This document shows positions 8,920 to 17,954 of a stretch of 57,910 nucleotides of DNA, piece after piece; the stretch's first letter is position 1; each line of letters starts with the position of its first letter. Below the pieces are notes generated by a model. That model was given only the letters and a program-made list of their open reading frames with translations. It had not been told where the DNA came from and searched no databases. The DNA is taken from contig NZ_JQDZ01000013.1 in NCBI RefSeq assembly GCF_000764205.1, positions 1-57,910 on the forward strand. Direction: 5' to 3'. Made by a program: the position numbers and the translations under genes. The DNA is from Thalassotalea sp. ND16A (GTDB lineage: Bacteria; Pseudomonadota; Gammaproteobacteria; Enterobacterales; Alteromonadaceae).

Positions 8920-9717
8920 TCAATAGTGATCGATATTACCACTAATCCAATCGGTTAACACGGTGTAAAATTCATCGCTGTGGCTGATAAAGGGAGCGTG
9001 CGAGGCGCGATGAAAGGTATAACTGTCGCTATCTGGCAGCAATTTATCCATTTGTCCGATCATCGCTTTCGGTACTAAGGCATCGAGTCGACCGTACATT
9101 CTTAGCATCGGCTGTGTTAAGGCCAAAATCTTGGCGCGCAAATCCACCGTTTCCAACAGTGATAATGACTGATCTAAGGTTGTTGTTGTCGGCTCAGGGT
9201 AGTGTTTTATTAACGCTTTAATTTGCTTGATATCCTGGCGGATATGCTCAGAGCCCATCGCTTGAATTTTCAGGAATGCGTCAATGGTTTTATGCGCATC
9301 TATGCTCAGTTGCTGATGGAATGACTGTAACAGTTCGGCCTTTATGCCCGGCCAGTTGGGTTGTTCAACAAAGAAAGGTGAACTGGTAATGGTGACCAAA
9401 GCGCTGATGTTTTCAGGATAATGTAAGGCGATGTTGGTGGCCACCAAGCCACCCAGCGACCAACCAATAATAATGCTTGGTTGGTTAATCGTAACAAGGC
9501 ATTGCGCCACCATGGCGCTGATATTATCTAACGAGTAATCATCTACCTGCAACTGACTGTTTTGACCAAAGCCGGGTAAATCTATGGTGGTCACTCGATA
9601 ATGCTTGGCCAGTTTTTCGGCGAGCGGAGTGAAAATGGCACTGTTCAGGCCCCAGCCATGAAGAAATACCAATGAAAAGCCGCTACCTTGGGTGTGAAAT
9701 TGCAATTGTTTTGCCAT
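8920..9717 (-). CDS. bioH: Pimeloyl-[acyl-carrier protein] methyl ester esterase
   Basis: An alpha/beta hydrolase of 265 residues that frees pimeloyl-ACP from its methyl ester in biotin synthesis. The oxyanion region FLHGWGLN is near residue 18. The nucleophile is Ser87 in GWSLGG, the acid Asp212 in GRLDALVP and the base His240 in ASHAPF. Length and motifs match E. coli BioH (256 residues). It is divergent from comF, the arrangement usual in gammaproteobacteria. A terminator-like hairpin follows. Confidence 0.93.
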   Translation of the reverse strand: MAKQLQFHTQGSGFSLVFLHGWGLNSAIFTPLAEKLAKHYRVTTIDLPGFGQNSQLQVDDYSLDNISAMVAQCLVTINQPSIIIGWSLGGLVATNIALHYPENISALVTITSSPFFVEQPNWPGIKAELLQSFHQQLSIDAHKTIDAFLKIQAMGSEHIRQDIKQIKALIKHYPEPTTTTLDQSLSLLETVDLRAKILALTQPMLRMYGRLDALVPKAMIGQMDKLLPDSDSYTFHRASHAPFISHSDEFYTVLTDWISGNIDHY

Positions 9718-9780
9718 GCTTATTAATGATTGTGATTATTGGACTACATAGTCATTAATTTTAAGCAAAGGAAGGCGCTA

Positions 9781-10530
9781 ATGGAAATCATCAATTCAAC
9801 TATTCGTAGTTTTTTTCAATATTTTGGCTCGTGGTTGGTTAAATGTCTGTTAAAGCCGAGAAAATTCATCCAAATTTGCGATTTGTGCCTGCAACCCTCA
9901 GATAATCACTCGCTGTTATGTCGCACTTGCCAGCAAGACCTGGCAACCTTTAATTTAACGCTGGTAAAAGGAAATTTATTGAATCACCCTAAAATTGCCC
10001 GGCATTTGCCGCAAATTCATTTTCAGCAGTTAATTTGTTTAGCCCCTTATCAGTGGCCCTTTGCCAGTTGGGTACAACAACTCAAATACCAACAGCGTTT
10101 TGAAATTGGGCAATTATTGGCAAAACTACTGGTTGCGCAAATCACACATCATCAATTAGAACAGCAATTGCCGACATTATTATTGCCGGTGCCGATTCAC
10201 CCACAGCGGTTAAGAGAGCGGCAGTACAATCAGGCCGCCTTGATTGCTAAGGAACTGGAACGGCACTTGCCATGTGCATACGATGAAAGCTTGATCATCA
10301 GGCAAAGCAAAACTGAGCAACAAGTCGGACAAAGTGGCGCTCAACGACGGCGAAATTTGCACGGCGCGTTTTGCTTAGTGAAACCGTGCCATTTACCCGC
10401 TCACGTTGGCATTGTTGACGATGTGTTAACCACGGGAGCGACGGTGAGTGAGATGGCAAAATTGTTAACTCAACACGGGGTGAAAAAAATTACCGTGTTG
10501 AGTGTCTGTTTGACCCTGCCCAATGATTGA
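9781..10530 (+). CDS. comF: ComF/GntX-family phosphoribosyltransferase-like protein
   Basis: A 249-residue ComF-family protein. An N-terminal zinc-finger-like part (CDLCLQP, then CRTCQQD) precedes a PRTase-like domain with PVPIHPQRLRERQYNQA and the PRPP-type motif VGIVDDVLTTGATVSE. Relatives are needed for DNA uptake (ComFC) or are named GntX in E. coli. The chosen ATG 9781 has a strong AAGGAAGG site upstream; an in-frame TTG at 9739 would lack it. It is divergent from bioH. Its stop codon is shared with the left end of a palindromic repeat, and nfuA, normally next, lies 3 kb away. Confidence 0.88.
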   Translation: MEIINSTIRSFFQYFGSWLVKCLLKPRKFIQICDLCLQPSDNHSLLCRTCQQDLATFNLTLVKGNLLNHPKIARHLPQIHFQQLICLAPYQWPFASWVQQLKYQQRFEIGQLLAKLLVAQITHHQLEQQLPTLLLPVPIHPQRLRERQYNQAALIAKELERHLPCAYDESLIIRQSKTEQQVGQSGAQRRRNLHGAFCLVKPCHLPAHVGIVDDVLTTGATVSEMAKLLTQHGVKKITVLSVCLTLPND

Positions 10531-10726
10531 TACCAATCCGTATAATGATCTGGTCATTGAGTAACTCATATAAACAACATATGAGTTCCCCTTCGGGAAT
10601 GTATATAAAGCTTGATAACTTCCTGAAATTTCAAAAAGATATGAATAACGATCTATTCAAAATTTCAGTTGTTCTAAAGCTTTCTATATCATTCTCAATT
10701 GCTCACTTCATTACGCGAACTGGTAT
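10530..10726. repeat. 197-bp palindromic element with ATACCA ends
   Basis: The ends are inverted: ATACCAATCCGTATAATGA on the left and the complement of ATACCAGTTCGCGTAATGA on the right (15 of 19 matching). Inside are further hairpins, including a perfect AACTCATAT / ATATGAGTT stem and TTCCC-CTTC-GGGAA. It fills the space between the convergent comF and M14 peptidase genes, beginning on the last base of the comF stop codon and ending 2 bases before the peptidase stop. It may be a non-autonomous mobile element that also serves as a terminator. Confidence 0.75.
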
Positions 10727-10728
10727 GA

Positions 10729-13287
10729 CTATTGGTCTTCGGTGCTCACGCTAAATGCTTTGGAGAAGAATAACGCATTGGCGACAATTTTCGAGGTGCC
10801 TTGCCAGTAACCGCGAAACACTAAGTTATTGGTACTGGCTATCACTCTGCCGTTACCGACATTATGGGCAATAATGGCGGCATTGCCGGCAACCTTATCG
10901 GTCATTTCTGGCGCCGCATAGCCACTTAATAGTGGTTCGCTGTCATATCTGGCCACGGTAACAAACGGTTTGGAAGGTTGCTCAATAATCACCGTACTGT
11001 TTTTAAATACCGGCAGTTTCTTGTCGTGATAGCCATAAGTTAACGGATGGCTTAAATCGATATTGGTGGAAAATATCGTGCCGGCAATGCGCTTTTGTGC
11101 GGCCAGGTCGGCTTTATTCTCATAGGTTAAATTGGCGCTATTGAATAAGCGATTAATTTCATTTTTAGAAGTGAAGCTGGCATTCAGTAAGTTTCTTGCG
11201 GCTAAATAACGCGTTGCCCCTTTTTGCGCATAAATGGTGCCACCGGCTTCAATCCAGGTCTTTAGCTTTTTACTGGTGCCATCGGGCATGTTTTTATACT
11301 CGCCATCAACCATGATGATATGGGTGTAGGCGGAGAAATCCACTGTGCTTAAGCGAAACGTATCAATAACGGATAACGGAATGCCTAAAGTGTCATCAAG
11401 GTAATACAGCATGTGGCCGGCTTCGTATTGCGATACCCCGTGACCAGCAATCATCATCGCTTTGATTGGCTTTAATGGTCTTAACGATGGGCTGCCGATA
11501 TCGACACCTTTAATCGATAACCCGGTGTTGATAGCAACCAGTTCGATGGCGTTGTCTTTTTGGATATTGGTAAGGGTTTCTAACCAGTTGCTGCTGGTTT
11601 GTAAGCCCTGTGGAATGACGATACTCCCGGCGGCAAAGCCTTGTTGCTGTTCACCCTGGTTCAGCGAAAAACCCTTGGTGGCGACCTTTGCCACTATGCC
11701 TTGGTTTAACAGCGTATTTAACATTTTGGGGGCGTTATAGTTATCCCAGGAAAACGCATAGGCGTATGCCGCTGTCGTTGGGCTTGCCACTGCTATTCCG
11801 GTTGGTTGCCAAGGGGATGTCGACACACTTAAACCTCGGCTGGTTTCAACCCGTACCGATTTAATGTTGTAGGCCAGGGGTAAGGTCCAGCCAGAGACAT
11901 CATAAAAGGTATTGTCTTTAAATGTGGTGACTCGCTCAAAAATGGTTTTTATCAACCGGTATTGCTGTTGTTTTAACGGAATAAAATAACTGCTGCCCTG
12001 ATCATAGTTTTGATGTTCGCCACGATAGGTTTTGGTTAACGGATAACTTTCAATTTGATGACGATCGAGTAAGGTTAAAAAATCGCGCAAACGCTGGCTG
12101 TCATGATCTTCATTGATCAAATAACCGGCATAATCTTCTTTGCCGGCCAACTTGTTGATGCCGGCGTAGAAGTCATGTCTAAATTGGTGTAATTTTTGTT
12201 TGTTTTCCAGCGCCGCGGTGAGCGTCGAAAACGAGGTTAACAGATGATTTTTTACGCCAAAAGCTAAGGTGACATCACCATTATCGCTGTGTTGCACGTA
12301 GCCACGCGAACTTGCCTGTTCAAATAAAATGCCAACGCTGCCATTAATATCAGGATAAGTTGAGCCTTTGCCGTAGTAAAAATCATCAAAGCCTTCTTTG
12401 GAATAGTACAGGCGGTTATCACTGTCTAGCGCTTTGGCATGGTAGTTGGCAAATAATTCGGTTAACTCAATGTTTTTTGCAGGCGTTAGTGGGTTATTGC
12501 GCGACGGTACGCCAGGCTGGAAAAAGTAACTGCTATCTTTGCCCATTTCATGGAAATCGGCTAACACATTAGGTTTATAGTGATGAAAATTACGCACCCG
12601 ATTTCTACTTTCTATTTGGGTGAGTGGTAACCAGTCACGATTTAAATCAAACATGTAATGATTGGTACGCCCAGACGGCCATTGAAATTGATGCTCGCGG
12701 TGATTCGGGTCATTGTTGTAACTTTTATTACGGTTGCCATTGGCGTAAGTGGTAAACCTGTCCATACCATCTGGGTTCATGCTAGGTTCAATCACAATGA
12801 TCAAGTTGTCTAATAAGCGGTTAATGTCGTTATTGATCGCTGCCGCCAGTTGGTAGGCCACCAAAATTGAGGCATTTGCCCCTGAAATTTCATTGCCGTG
12901 AATACTGTAACCTAACCAGATCACCGCCGGCGCACCTTCTTCCTGCTTAGTGTTGGTGCGTCGGTCGGCGAGAATTTGTTCTAAGTTCTCCAGGTTTTTG
13001 ACACTACTGATAGTGGCAATAACTTGCTTGCGGTGTTCATTGCTCAAACCTATCTCTTTCAAGACGACATTATCGCTTGCCGCGGCCAGTTGTTGAAAAT
13101 AGCTGATTAACTGGTCATGACGCACATGCCGGTCGCCGACGTTAAAACCTAATACTGATTCAGGAGTTGGGATGGTCGATCGATAAGTGCCATTTTCGGG
13201 GAAAAAGTACTCTAGTGGTTCCGCTTGTACAAAGGCACTGCTAACTAACCAGGTTAGCAATAAGGCTTTTATCAGGTTCAACAACAC
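10729..13287 (-). CDS. Secreted M14-family zinc carboxypeptidase
   Basis: An 852-residue exported metallopeptidase. A signal peptide covers about residues 1-22 (cleavage after VQA). The catalytic domain has His130 and Glu133 in HGNE, the NPDG-type substrate loop (MNPDGMDRF), the third zinc ligand His246 in DFHEMG, and a probable catalytic Glu323 in FEQAS. The C-terminal 300 residues include a GATase-like segment (MMIAGHGVSQYEAG, MVDGEY), usual for the large bacterial members. It probably feeds on peptides outside the cytoplasm. The start is GTG 13287 or the adjacent TTG; AAGGAG lies just upstream of both. It stands alone between comF and nfuA. Confidence 0.88.
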   Translation of the reverse strand: MLLNLIKALLLTWLVSSAFVQAEPLEYFFPENGTYRSTIPTPESVLGFNVGDRHVRHDQLISYFQQLAAASDNVVLKEIGLSNEHRKQVIATISSVKNLENLEQILADRRTNTKQEEGAPAVIWLGYSIHGNEISGANASILVAYQLAAAINNDINRLLDNLIIVIEPSMNPDGMDRFTTYANGNRNKSYNNDPNHREHQFQWPSGRTNHYMFDLNRDWLPLTQIESRNRVRNFHHYKPNVLADFHEMGKDSSYFFQPGVPSRNNPLTPAKNIELTELFANYHAKALDSDNRLYYSKEGFDDFYYGKGSTYPDINGSVGILFEQASSRGYVQHSDNGDVTLAFGVKNHLLTSFSTLTAALENKQKLHQFRHDFYAGINKLAGKEDYAGYLINEDHDSQRLRDFLTLLDRHQIESYPLTKTYRGEHQNYDQGSSYFIPLKQQQYRLIKTIFERVTTFKDNTFYDVSGWTLPLAYNIKSVRVETSRGLSVSTSPWQPTGIAVASPTTAAYAYAFSWDNYNAPKMLNTLLNQGIVAKVATKGFSLNQGEQQQGFAAGSIVIPQGLQTSSNWLETLTNIQKDNAIELVAINTGLSIKGVDIGSPSLRPLKPIKAMMIAGHGVSQYEAGHMLYYLDDTLGIPLSVIDTFRLSTVDFSAYTHIIMVDGEYKNMPDGTSKKLKTWIEAGGTIYAQKGATRYLAARNLLNASFTSKNEINRLFNSANLTYENKADLAAQKRIAGTIFSTNIDLSHPLTYGYHDKKLPVFKNSTVIIEQPSKPFVTVARYDSEPLLSGYAAPEMTDKVAGNAAIIAHNVGNGRVIASTNNLVFRGYWQGTSKIVANALFFSKAFSVSTEDQ

Positions 13288-13496
13288 AGACTCCTTAAAA
13301 GTGGGTAAAATTTTTTGTTGAAATAAAATTATAGCCTTTTTAACAGCTTAACAAGCAATTACCTAGTATATTTGCTAACTTTTCTGTGCTTTATTTAAAT
13401 TGTTATAAATTTAACCATAACAAAACTGGCTCTTAGCCTTGGAGAATAGTATTATAGCCACATACCTGAGTAAATTAGTCGGGTATGTGGCATGTT

Positions 13497-13545
13497 AGGT
13501 ACAAGGTACAAGGCATAAGATACAAAAGATAAGGTAGCAAGTTGC
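13497..13545. repeat. Degenerate heptamer array, unit AGGTACA
   Basis: Seven units can be laid out in constant 7-base register: AGGTACA, AGGTACA, AGGCATA, AGATACA, AAAGATA, AGGTAGC, AAGTTGC. The first two are identical and later ones drift. It lies about 40 bases upstream of the nfuA start, possibly in its leader. Confidence 0.7.
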
Positions 13546-13581
13546 TATCCGGCAAAATCGTTAGTGTGAAGTGAGACAAAC

Positions 13582-14160
13582 ATGATCAAAATTTCTGAAA
13601 CTGCCCAAGAGCATTTCGTTAAGTTATTATCGCAACAAGCCGAAGGCACTGCTATTCGGGTGTTTGTGGTAAACCCGGGCACTGCACAAGCCGAGTGTGG
13701 CGTTTCTTACTGCCCGCCAGAAGCGGTAGAACCTGACGACATTCGCATTGAATTTAATGGTTTTGCTGGCTTGGTGGATAAAGACAGTGAACGCTTTTTA
13801 GTGGACGCCGAAGTTGATTTTGTTACCGACCAAATGGGCTCACAATTAACCTTGAAAGCGCCAAACGCCAAATTAAGCAAAGTAAACGATGATGCACCGT
13901 TATTTGAACGAGTGAATTACTTCATTCAGTCGGAAGTAAACCCAAGCCTTGCCGGCCACGGTGGCGAATGTCAGTTAATGGAAATCACCGAAGACGGTTA
14001 TGCGGTGTTACAATTCGGCGGTGGCTGTAATGGTTGTAGCCAAATTGATTTAACCGTGAAAGATGGTGTTGAGAAACAACTTATCGCCATTATGGGCGGT
14101 GAAATCAAAGGTGTTCGCGATGCTACCGAACATCAACGTGGTGAGCATTCTTACTACTAA
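13582..14160 (+). CDS. nfuA: Fe/S biogenesis protein NfuA
   Basis: A scaffold/carrier for [4Fe-4S] clusters, 192 residues against 191 in E. coli. The N-terminal degenerate A-type domain begins [12 protein letters not shown]. The C-terminal Nfu domain carries GGGCNGCSQ with Cys149 and Cys152, the same numbers as in E. coli. In E. coli it follows bioH-gntX; here the peptidase gene and a repeat element intervene. It is monocistronic, with a strong terminator immediately downstream. Confidence 0.97.
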   Translation: MIKISETAQEHFVKLLSQQAEGTAIRVFVVNPGTAQAECGVSYCPPEAVEPDDIRIEFNGFAGLVDKDSERFLVDAEVDFVTDQMGSQLTLKAPNAKLSKVNDDAPLFERVNYFIQSEVNPSLAGHGGECQLMEITEDGYAVLQFGGGCNGCSQIDLTVKDGVEKQLIAIMGGEIKGVRDATEHQRGEHSYY

Positions 14161-14183
14161 AAGAACCATTGGAAATTCAATAA

Positions 14184-14213
14184 AAAAGACATCCAGGTGA
14201 TGTCTTTTTTTTT
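14184..14213 (+). terminator. Terminator of nfuA
   Basis: The perfect stem AAAAGACATC / GATGTCTTTT with a 5-base loop runs into nine T residues. Confidence 0.92.
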
Positions 14214-14226
14214 GGCCAGGGATTGG

Positions 14227-14360
14227 CCTATCTGCCGTGGATACATGGAGTATGGAGCGGCGTGGCACAAGGAAGTGCTTATCCTCCCGGGCCATGGACC
14301 ACGCCATCACATCCGGTGATCGTGGCATTCATTACTTCCTTGTAAATCATGGTGGATAGG
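14227..14360. repeat. Nested palindromic spacer element, about 134 bp
   Basis: Outer arms CCTATC / GATAGG, middle arms ACAAGGAAGT (14267-14276) / ACTTCCTTGT (14334-14343) and inner arms GGCGTGG / CCACGCC are each perfect inverted pairs. It is more GC-rich than the neighbouring spacers and contains no credible gene. A 33-base block at 14267-14299 recurs in altered form at 31015-31047. Confidence 0.55.
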
Positions 14361-14374
14361 GAGGGTTGCAGGGA

Positions 14375-15079
14375 TCAGCCAGAGAAATTACTTTTCACCG
14401 CGGCGTCTTTATCAGGCTTTAAATTGAACTGTTTGGCATCGCTGAAGGCTTTGATAAATGCCGGACGTTTTGTCACCCTTGATAAATATTGGCTAAACAC
14501 CTCATGCTGACAAAGGCCGTACATTTTCGCCCACATAATATTGTGGGTAATGATGATATCGGCGGCACAAAATTGCTCGGAGCAAATATAATCATGCTTG
14601 CTCAATCTGTCGATCAGCTGTGGTTCTACTTCAGTGGTAAACTTTTCACGATAACGCTCAACGGTTTTCTCATCGCGCTCGTTTTTCGCTAAGATATCTT
14701 GATGAATACGGATTTGCCAAAGCATCATGTCCATCCATGAGCTGGCAAAGTACAGCATCTGTAAATAATCGGCACGTTCAATACCTGCGCTATCCGCTTT
14801 CGGTGCCAGATTTGCGTCACCAAAGCTGTCGGCAAATAGGGTCACCATGGCACCACTTTCTAACATAGTAGTGGTGTCACCATTGTCCAGAGTGATCTCC
14901 AGCATAGGTACGTTGTGATTTGGGTTCATTGCCAAATATTCGGCGCTGTATTGCTTGCCTTCATATAAAGGCACAATTTCAACGTCAAAATTATCGCCTA
15001 TGGTTTCATGCAACACCCATTTTACCCGCGCACTGCGGGTGGCGGGGTAATGATATAACTTAATTTTACGAAACTGCAT
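14375..15079 (-). CDS. Glutathione S-transferase family protein
   Basis: A 234-residue cytosolic protein. The thioredoxin-like N-domain opens with IKLYHYPATRSARVKWVL, has the conserved cis-Pro turn NHNVPMLEI and the glutathione-gamma-glutamyl loop MLESGAM; the C-domain is helical with an AADIIITHN N-cap box. It could conjugate or reduce electrophiles with glutathione; the substrate is unknown. Of two ATGs six bases apart (15085, 15079) I use 15079, which puts AAAGGA six bases upstream. It lies downstream of an MFS gene in the same direction (45-base gap), so the two may be cotranscribed. Confidence 0.85.
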   Translation of the reverse strand: MQFRKIKLYHYPATRSARVKWVLHETIGDNFDVEIVPLYEGKQYSAEYLAMNPNHNVPMLEITLDNGDTTTMLESGAMVTLFADSFGDANLAPKADSAGIERADYLQMLYFASSWMDMMLWQIRIHQDILAKNERDEKTVERYREKFTTEVEPQLIDRLSKHDYICSEQFCAADIIITHNIMWAKMYGLCQHEVFSQYLSRVTKRPAFIKAFSDAKQFNLKPDKDAAVKSNFSG

Positions 15080-15124
15080 GTTCATCCTTTGTTATTTGGT
15101 CAACCTGGACTCAGATTGATGAGT

Positions 15125-16372
15125 TTAATGACTTTGACTGCGATTACGGTAATGCCAAATACAGACAACAAGCATAATGGCAATAAAAGGCATGCTGCTA
15201 TACATGAGTACGTTCCAGCTGCTTTTGAATAAAATCCAGCCAGCCAACAGCGAGGCAAAGCCTTGCACCACAAAAATGGCAAAATCATTTACTGCCTGTA
15301 CTTTAAAGCGTTCACCGGCGTGATAACTTTCGGGCAATAACACGGTGCCGGTAATGAACAGAAAATTCCAGCCAATACCCAACAACACTAATGCCCACCA
15401 GTAATGCACCACTTGCTGGCCAGTTAAGGCAATGACGGCAACTACAGCAAACATCAAGGTACCCACCAATAACACATTGGCACTGTGAAAACGTTTGATC
15501 AATATGCCGGTAAATAAAGAAGGGAGAAACATGGCGGCAATGTGGCTTTGGATCACCCATTTGGTGTCTGCTAATGAATGACCATTCATTTCGTGCATAC
15601 TCAATGGCGTTGCCGTCATGATAAAACTCATTAAGCCATAACCAATGGCAGCGGAAAATAAGGCGATAATAAAGATCGGCTGTTTGATGATGACAGTTAA
15701 CGGCCTAACTTGGCTTTCATTGACATTGTCTTCACTCATTTGCGGGTTGCTAAACAGTTGAAACACTAGCCAAGACAAGATAACCACTAACGCCAGGGCG
15801 AGAAATGAACCGGCATAGCCATGTGGTGAATCGATCCAGTCTTTGCCTAAGAAGGCGATTTCAGGGCCAATCATGGCGGCAAAAATGCCGGACAACATCA
15901 GCGCAGAAAGGACTTTTGCCGCTTGCTCTTTATTGACACTTTCAATCGCGGCAAAGCGCATTTGCTGAGCAAAGGCTAAACTGCCACCAAGCAAGAAGGC
16001 GGCAACTAACAATAGGTAAAAGTGGGCAATAATGGCCGCATACATGGCTAACAACGTACCGGTTAAGGCCAGCACGAAACCTAAGTTGGTTGCCATTTTA
16101 CGGCCATACTTTCTCGACAATCCGGCCACTAAAAAAGTAGAGGTGGCAATACCTATTATTAAGATGGTTAACGGTAGAGTCGCTAAACTCGGATCTGGTG
16201 CAATTTTACTGGCGAGCAAGCCGCCAACAAAGGTAATGGTCGGTGAAATGCATATCAGCATTGGCATACAAAAAAATAACACGGCAATATTGCGATGAAA
16301 TTTTAATACTTTGCTGAGGATGAATAGCGCAAAAAGCATGGCTGCTATTACAACAAATAAGGTGGTCAGCAC
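15125..16372 (-). CDS. Major facilitator superfamily transporter
   Basis: A 415-residue protein with about 12 hydrophobic segments. Between segments 2 and 3 is the MFS loop motif in the form GLSRKYGRKMATNLG (about residues 84-98). The helices after it have the small-residue packing of the drug:H+ antiporter group. The substrate cannot be inferred. The start is GTG 16372, with AAGGAAA seven bases upstream. It sits between the dinF-like gene (49-base gap) and a GST, in the same direction as both, hinting at a detoxification operon. Confidence 0.85.
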   Translation of the reverse strand: MLTTLFVVIAAMLFALFILSKVLKFHRNIAVLFFCMPMLICISPTITFVGGLLASKIAPDPSLATLPLTILIIGIATSTFLVAGLSRKYGRKMATNLGFVLALTGTLLAMYAAIIAHFYLLLVAAFLLGGSLAFAQQMRFAAIESVNKEQAAKVLSALMLSGIFAAMIGPEIAFLGKDWIDSPHGYAGSFLALALVVILSWLVFQLFSNPQMSEDNVNESQVRPLTVIIKQPIFIIALFSAAIGYGLMSFIMTATPLSMHEMNGHSLADTKWVIQSHIAAMFLPSLFTGILIKRFHSANVLLVGTLMFAVVAVIALTGQQVVHYWWALVLLGIGWNFLFITGTVLLPESYHAGERFKVQAVNDFAIFVVQGFASLLAGWILFKSSWNVLMYSSMPFIAIMLVVCIWHYRNRSQSH

Positions 16373-16420
16373 TTAGTTTCCTTCATTAATCCGGTTGTCC
16401 ATTTTTGCCCGTTGATTAGT

Positions 16421-17755
16421 TTAGCAAAAGCTGTTTTTGTGGCGCTGGTAATGCCAATACAGGGTTAAGCCGCGGACAACCATGAACAGACTAAATGCTG
16501 CCCATAAACCGTGATTACCAAACCCTTGCAATACTAACCAGCACGGAAAGAAGCAGGCAAAAGTGGAAATAACCATCGAATTTCGCATGGTTGCACCTTG
16601 CGTTAATCCTATATATACACCATCAAACAAATAACACCAACAGGCAAGTACAGGTAGAACGATGATCCAGGGTAAAAATTCCCGGGCAAAGGCGATAACT
16701 TCAGGTATGTCGGTCAGCGCCATGATCAATTGCAAGCCGAACAGATAGAAAAACAGGCTGTAGATAAGGGCAAATATTACGTTGTATTTTAACGCAATGG
16801 CGACCGCAAGTTGCAGCGCAGGCTGGTCTTTAGCGCCTTTAGCCCGGCCCACACGTGCTTCTGCGCCATAGGCAATGCCATCGAGTCCAAAGGAGATCAG
16901 TAACAGAAAATTCAACAAAATGGCGTTGGCGGCAACCACTGTATCCCCGAGTCTTGCACCCTGGAAAGTGATAAAGACAAAGCAAATTTCTAAACACAAA
17001 GTTCTGATCACTATGTCTCGATTGAGCTTTAAATATGGGCTTAAGTCGGCCTTATCGAGTAACGACTGCTTTATTGATGCCAGGGTATTGAGCAAGTCTT
17101 TCGGCTTGATGTTCAGGGTTTTGCTAATTAAATATAAGCCCAATACGCAGCTGGAATATTCGGCGATTAAAGTGGCCAGTGCAACGCCCATCACCTGCCA
17201 GTTAAACACTAACACAAACAATAGATCTAAAATGACATTCACCAGGTTGGTGACAATTAATAGCCACATCGCATATTTGGCTTTGTGCATGCCTAACAAC
17301 CAGCCCAGTATTACCAAATTCGCCAGCGCCGCAGGTATGCCCCAAACTCTTATGGTACTGTACTGCCTGGCAAAGAACTGTACTTGTTCACTGCCCCCCG
17401 ATAACCATAGAGCAGAATTAATATAGGGGACTTGCAAGAGGATAATGATAATGCCGATCAACAGTGCTACCAGTAAGCCACGCACTAACACCAGTAAAAT
17501 TTGCTGTTGATCCCTGCTGCCATAGGCTTGCGCCGACAAGCCAGAAGTAGACATGCGTAAAAAACCACAAAACCAGGTGATAAAGGTAATAATCATCGAG
17601 CCGACCGCAGTGGCTCCCAGATAATAGGCCTCTGGCAAATGACCAATAACACCGGTATCCACTAAGCCCAGTAATGGCACCGTGATATTGGAGAGGATCA
17701 TCGGAATGGCTAACGCAAATAGCGCTTTGCGTTCGGTTAATGCATGTTGTGTCAA
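16421..17755 (-). CDS. dinF: MATE-family efflux transporter, DinF type
   Basis: A 444-residue inner-membrane Na+ or H+ coupled exporter with about 12 segments. The N-terminal stretch AIPMILSNITVPLLGLVDTG and then FLRMSTSGLSAQAYG closely follow E. coli DinF. In E. coli dinF is downstream of lexA and SOS-induced; here it is 24 kb away from lexA and I see no CTG-N10-CAG box in its upstream region. It leads a run of three co-directional genes (dinF, MFS, GST). A MITE-like repeat lies just upstream. Confidence 0.9.
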   Translation of the reverse strand: MTQHALTERKALFALAIPMILSNITVPLLGLVDTGVIGHLPEAYYLGATAVGSMIITFITWFCGFLRMSTSGLSAQAYGSRDQQQILLVLVRGLLVALLIGIIIILLQVPYINSALWLSGGSEQVQFFARQYSTIRVWGIPAALANLVILGWLLGMHKAKYAMWLLIVTNLVNVILDLLFVLVFNWQVMGVALATLIAEYSSCVLGLYLISKTLNIKPKDLLNTLASIKQSLLDKADLSPYLKLNRDIVIRTLCLEICFVFITFQGARLGDTVVAANAILLNFLLLISFGLDGIAYGAEARVGRAKGAKDQPALQLAVAIALKYNVIFALIYSLFFYLFGLQLIMALTDIPEVIAFAREFLPWIIVLPVLACWCYLFDGVYIGLTQGATMRNSMVISTFACFFPCWLVLQGFGNHGLWAAFSLFMVVRGLTLYWHYQRHKNSFC

Positions 17756-17798
17756 AAAAACACCTTATTAATTCGCATGATAATTGGCACCGGCTATC

Positions 17799-17908
17799 AT
17801 AGCAATTTGATTAAGTATGTGATCTACTTTTTCATGATGTGAAACGGATAAATTCTATGTTCATTCAGCCGTGAATTAAAATGAGCAGATATTTATCCGA
17901 CTTAGTAT
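17799..17908. repeat. MITE-like element, copy A (diverged, 110 bp)
   Basis: It shares with copy B (41485) a long block around GTATGTGATCTACTTTTTC and the right-hand block ATGAGCAGATATTTA. Its ends are altered (ATAGCAATTT at the left, ACTTAGTAT at the right), so it is an old copy. It lies between the divergent dinF and polysaccharide deacetylase genes and ends about 45 bases before the deacetylase start. Confidence 0.8.
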
Positions 17909-17954
17909 AATACACTATATCTTTTTGATTGATTCAGTTGTGTTAGGTATTTTA

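Noticed and set aside
10527-10754. A 75-codon open frame after comF
   Set aside because: It lies entirely within the palindromic repeat and overlaps both neighbours' ends; the product is low complexity and not protein-like.
14050-14328. A 92-codon frame on the minus strand over the end of nfuA
   Set aside because: It is antisense to nfuA, crosses its terminator and the palindromic spacer, and has no ribosome site.
17756-17954. Search for an SOS box before dinF
   Set aside because: No CTG-N10-CAG match with an AT-rich centre was found.
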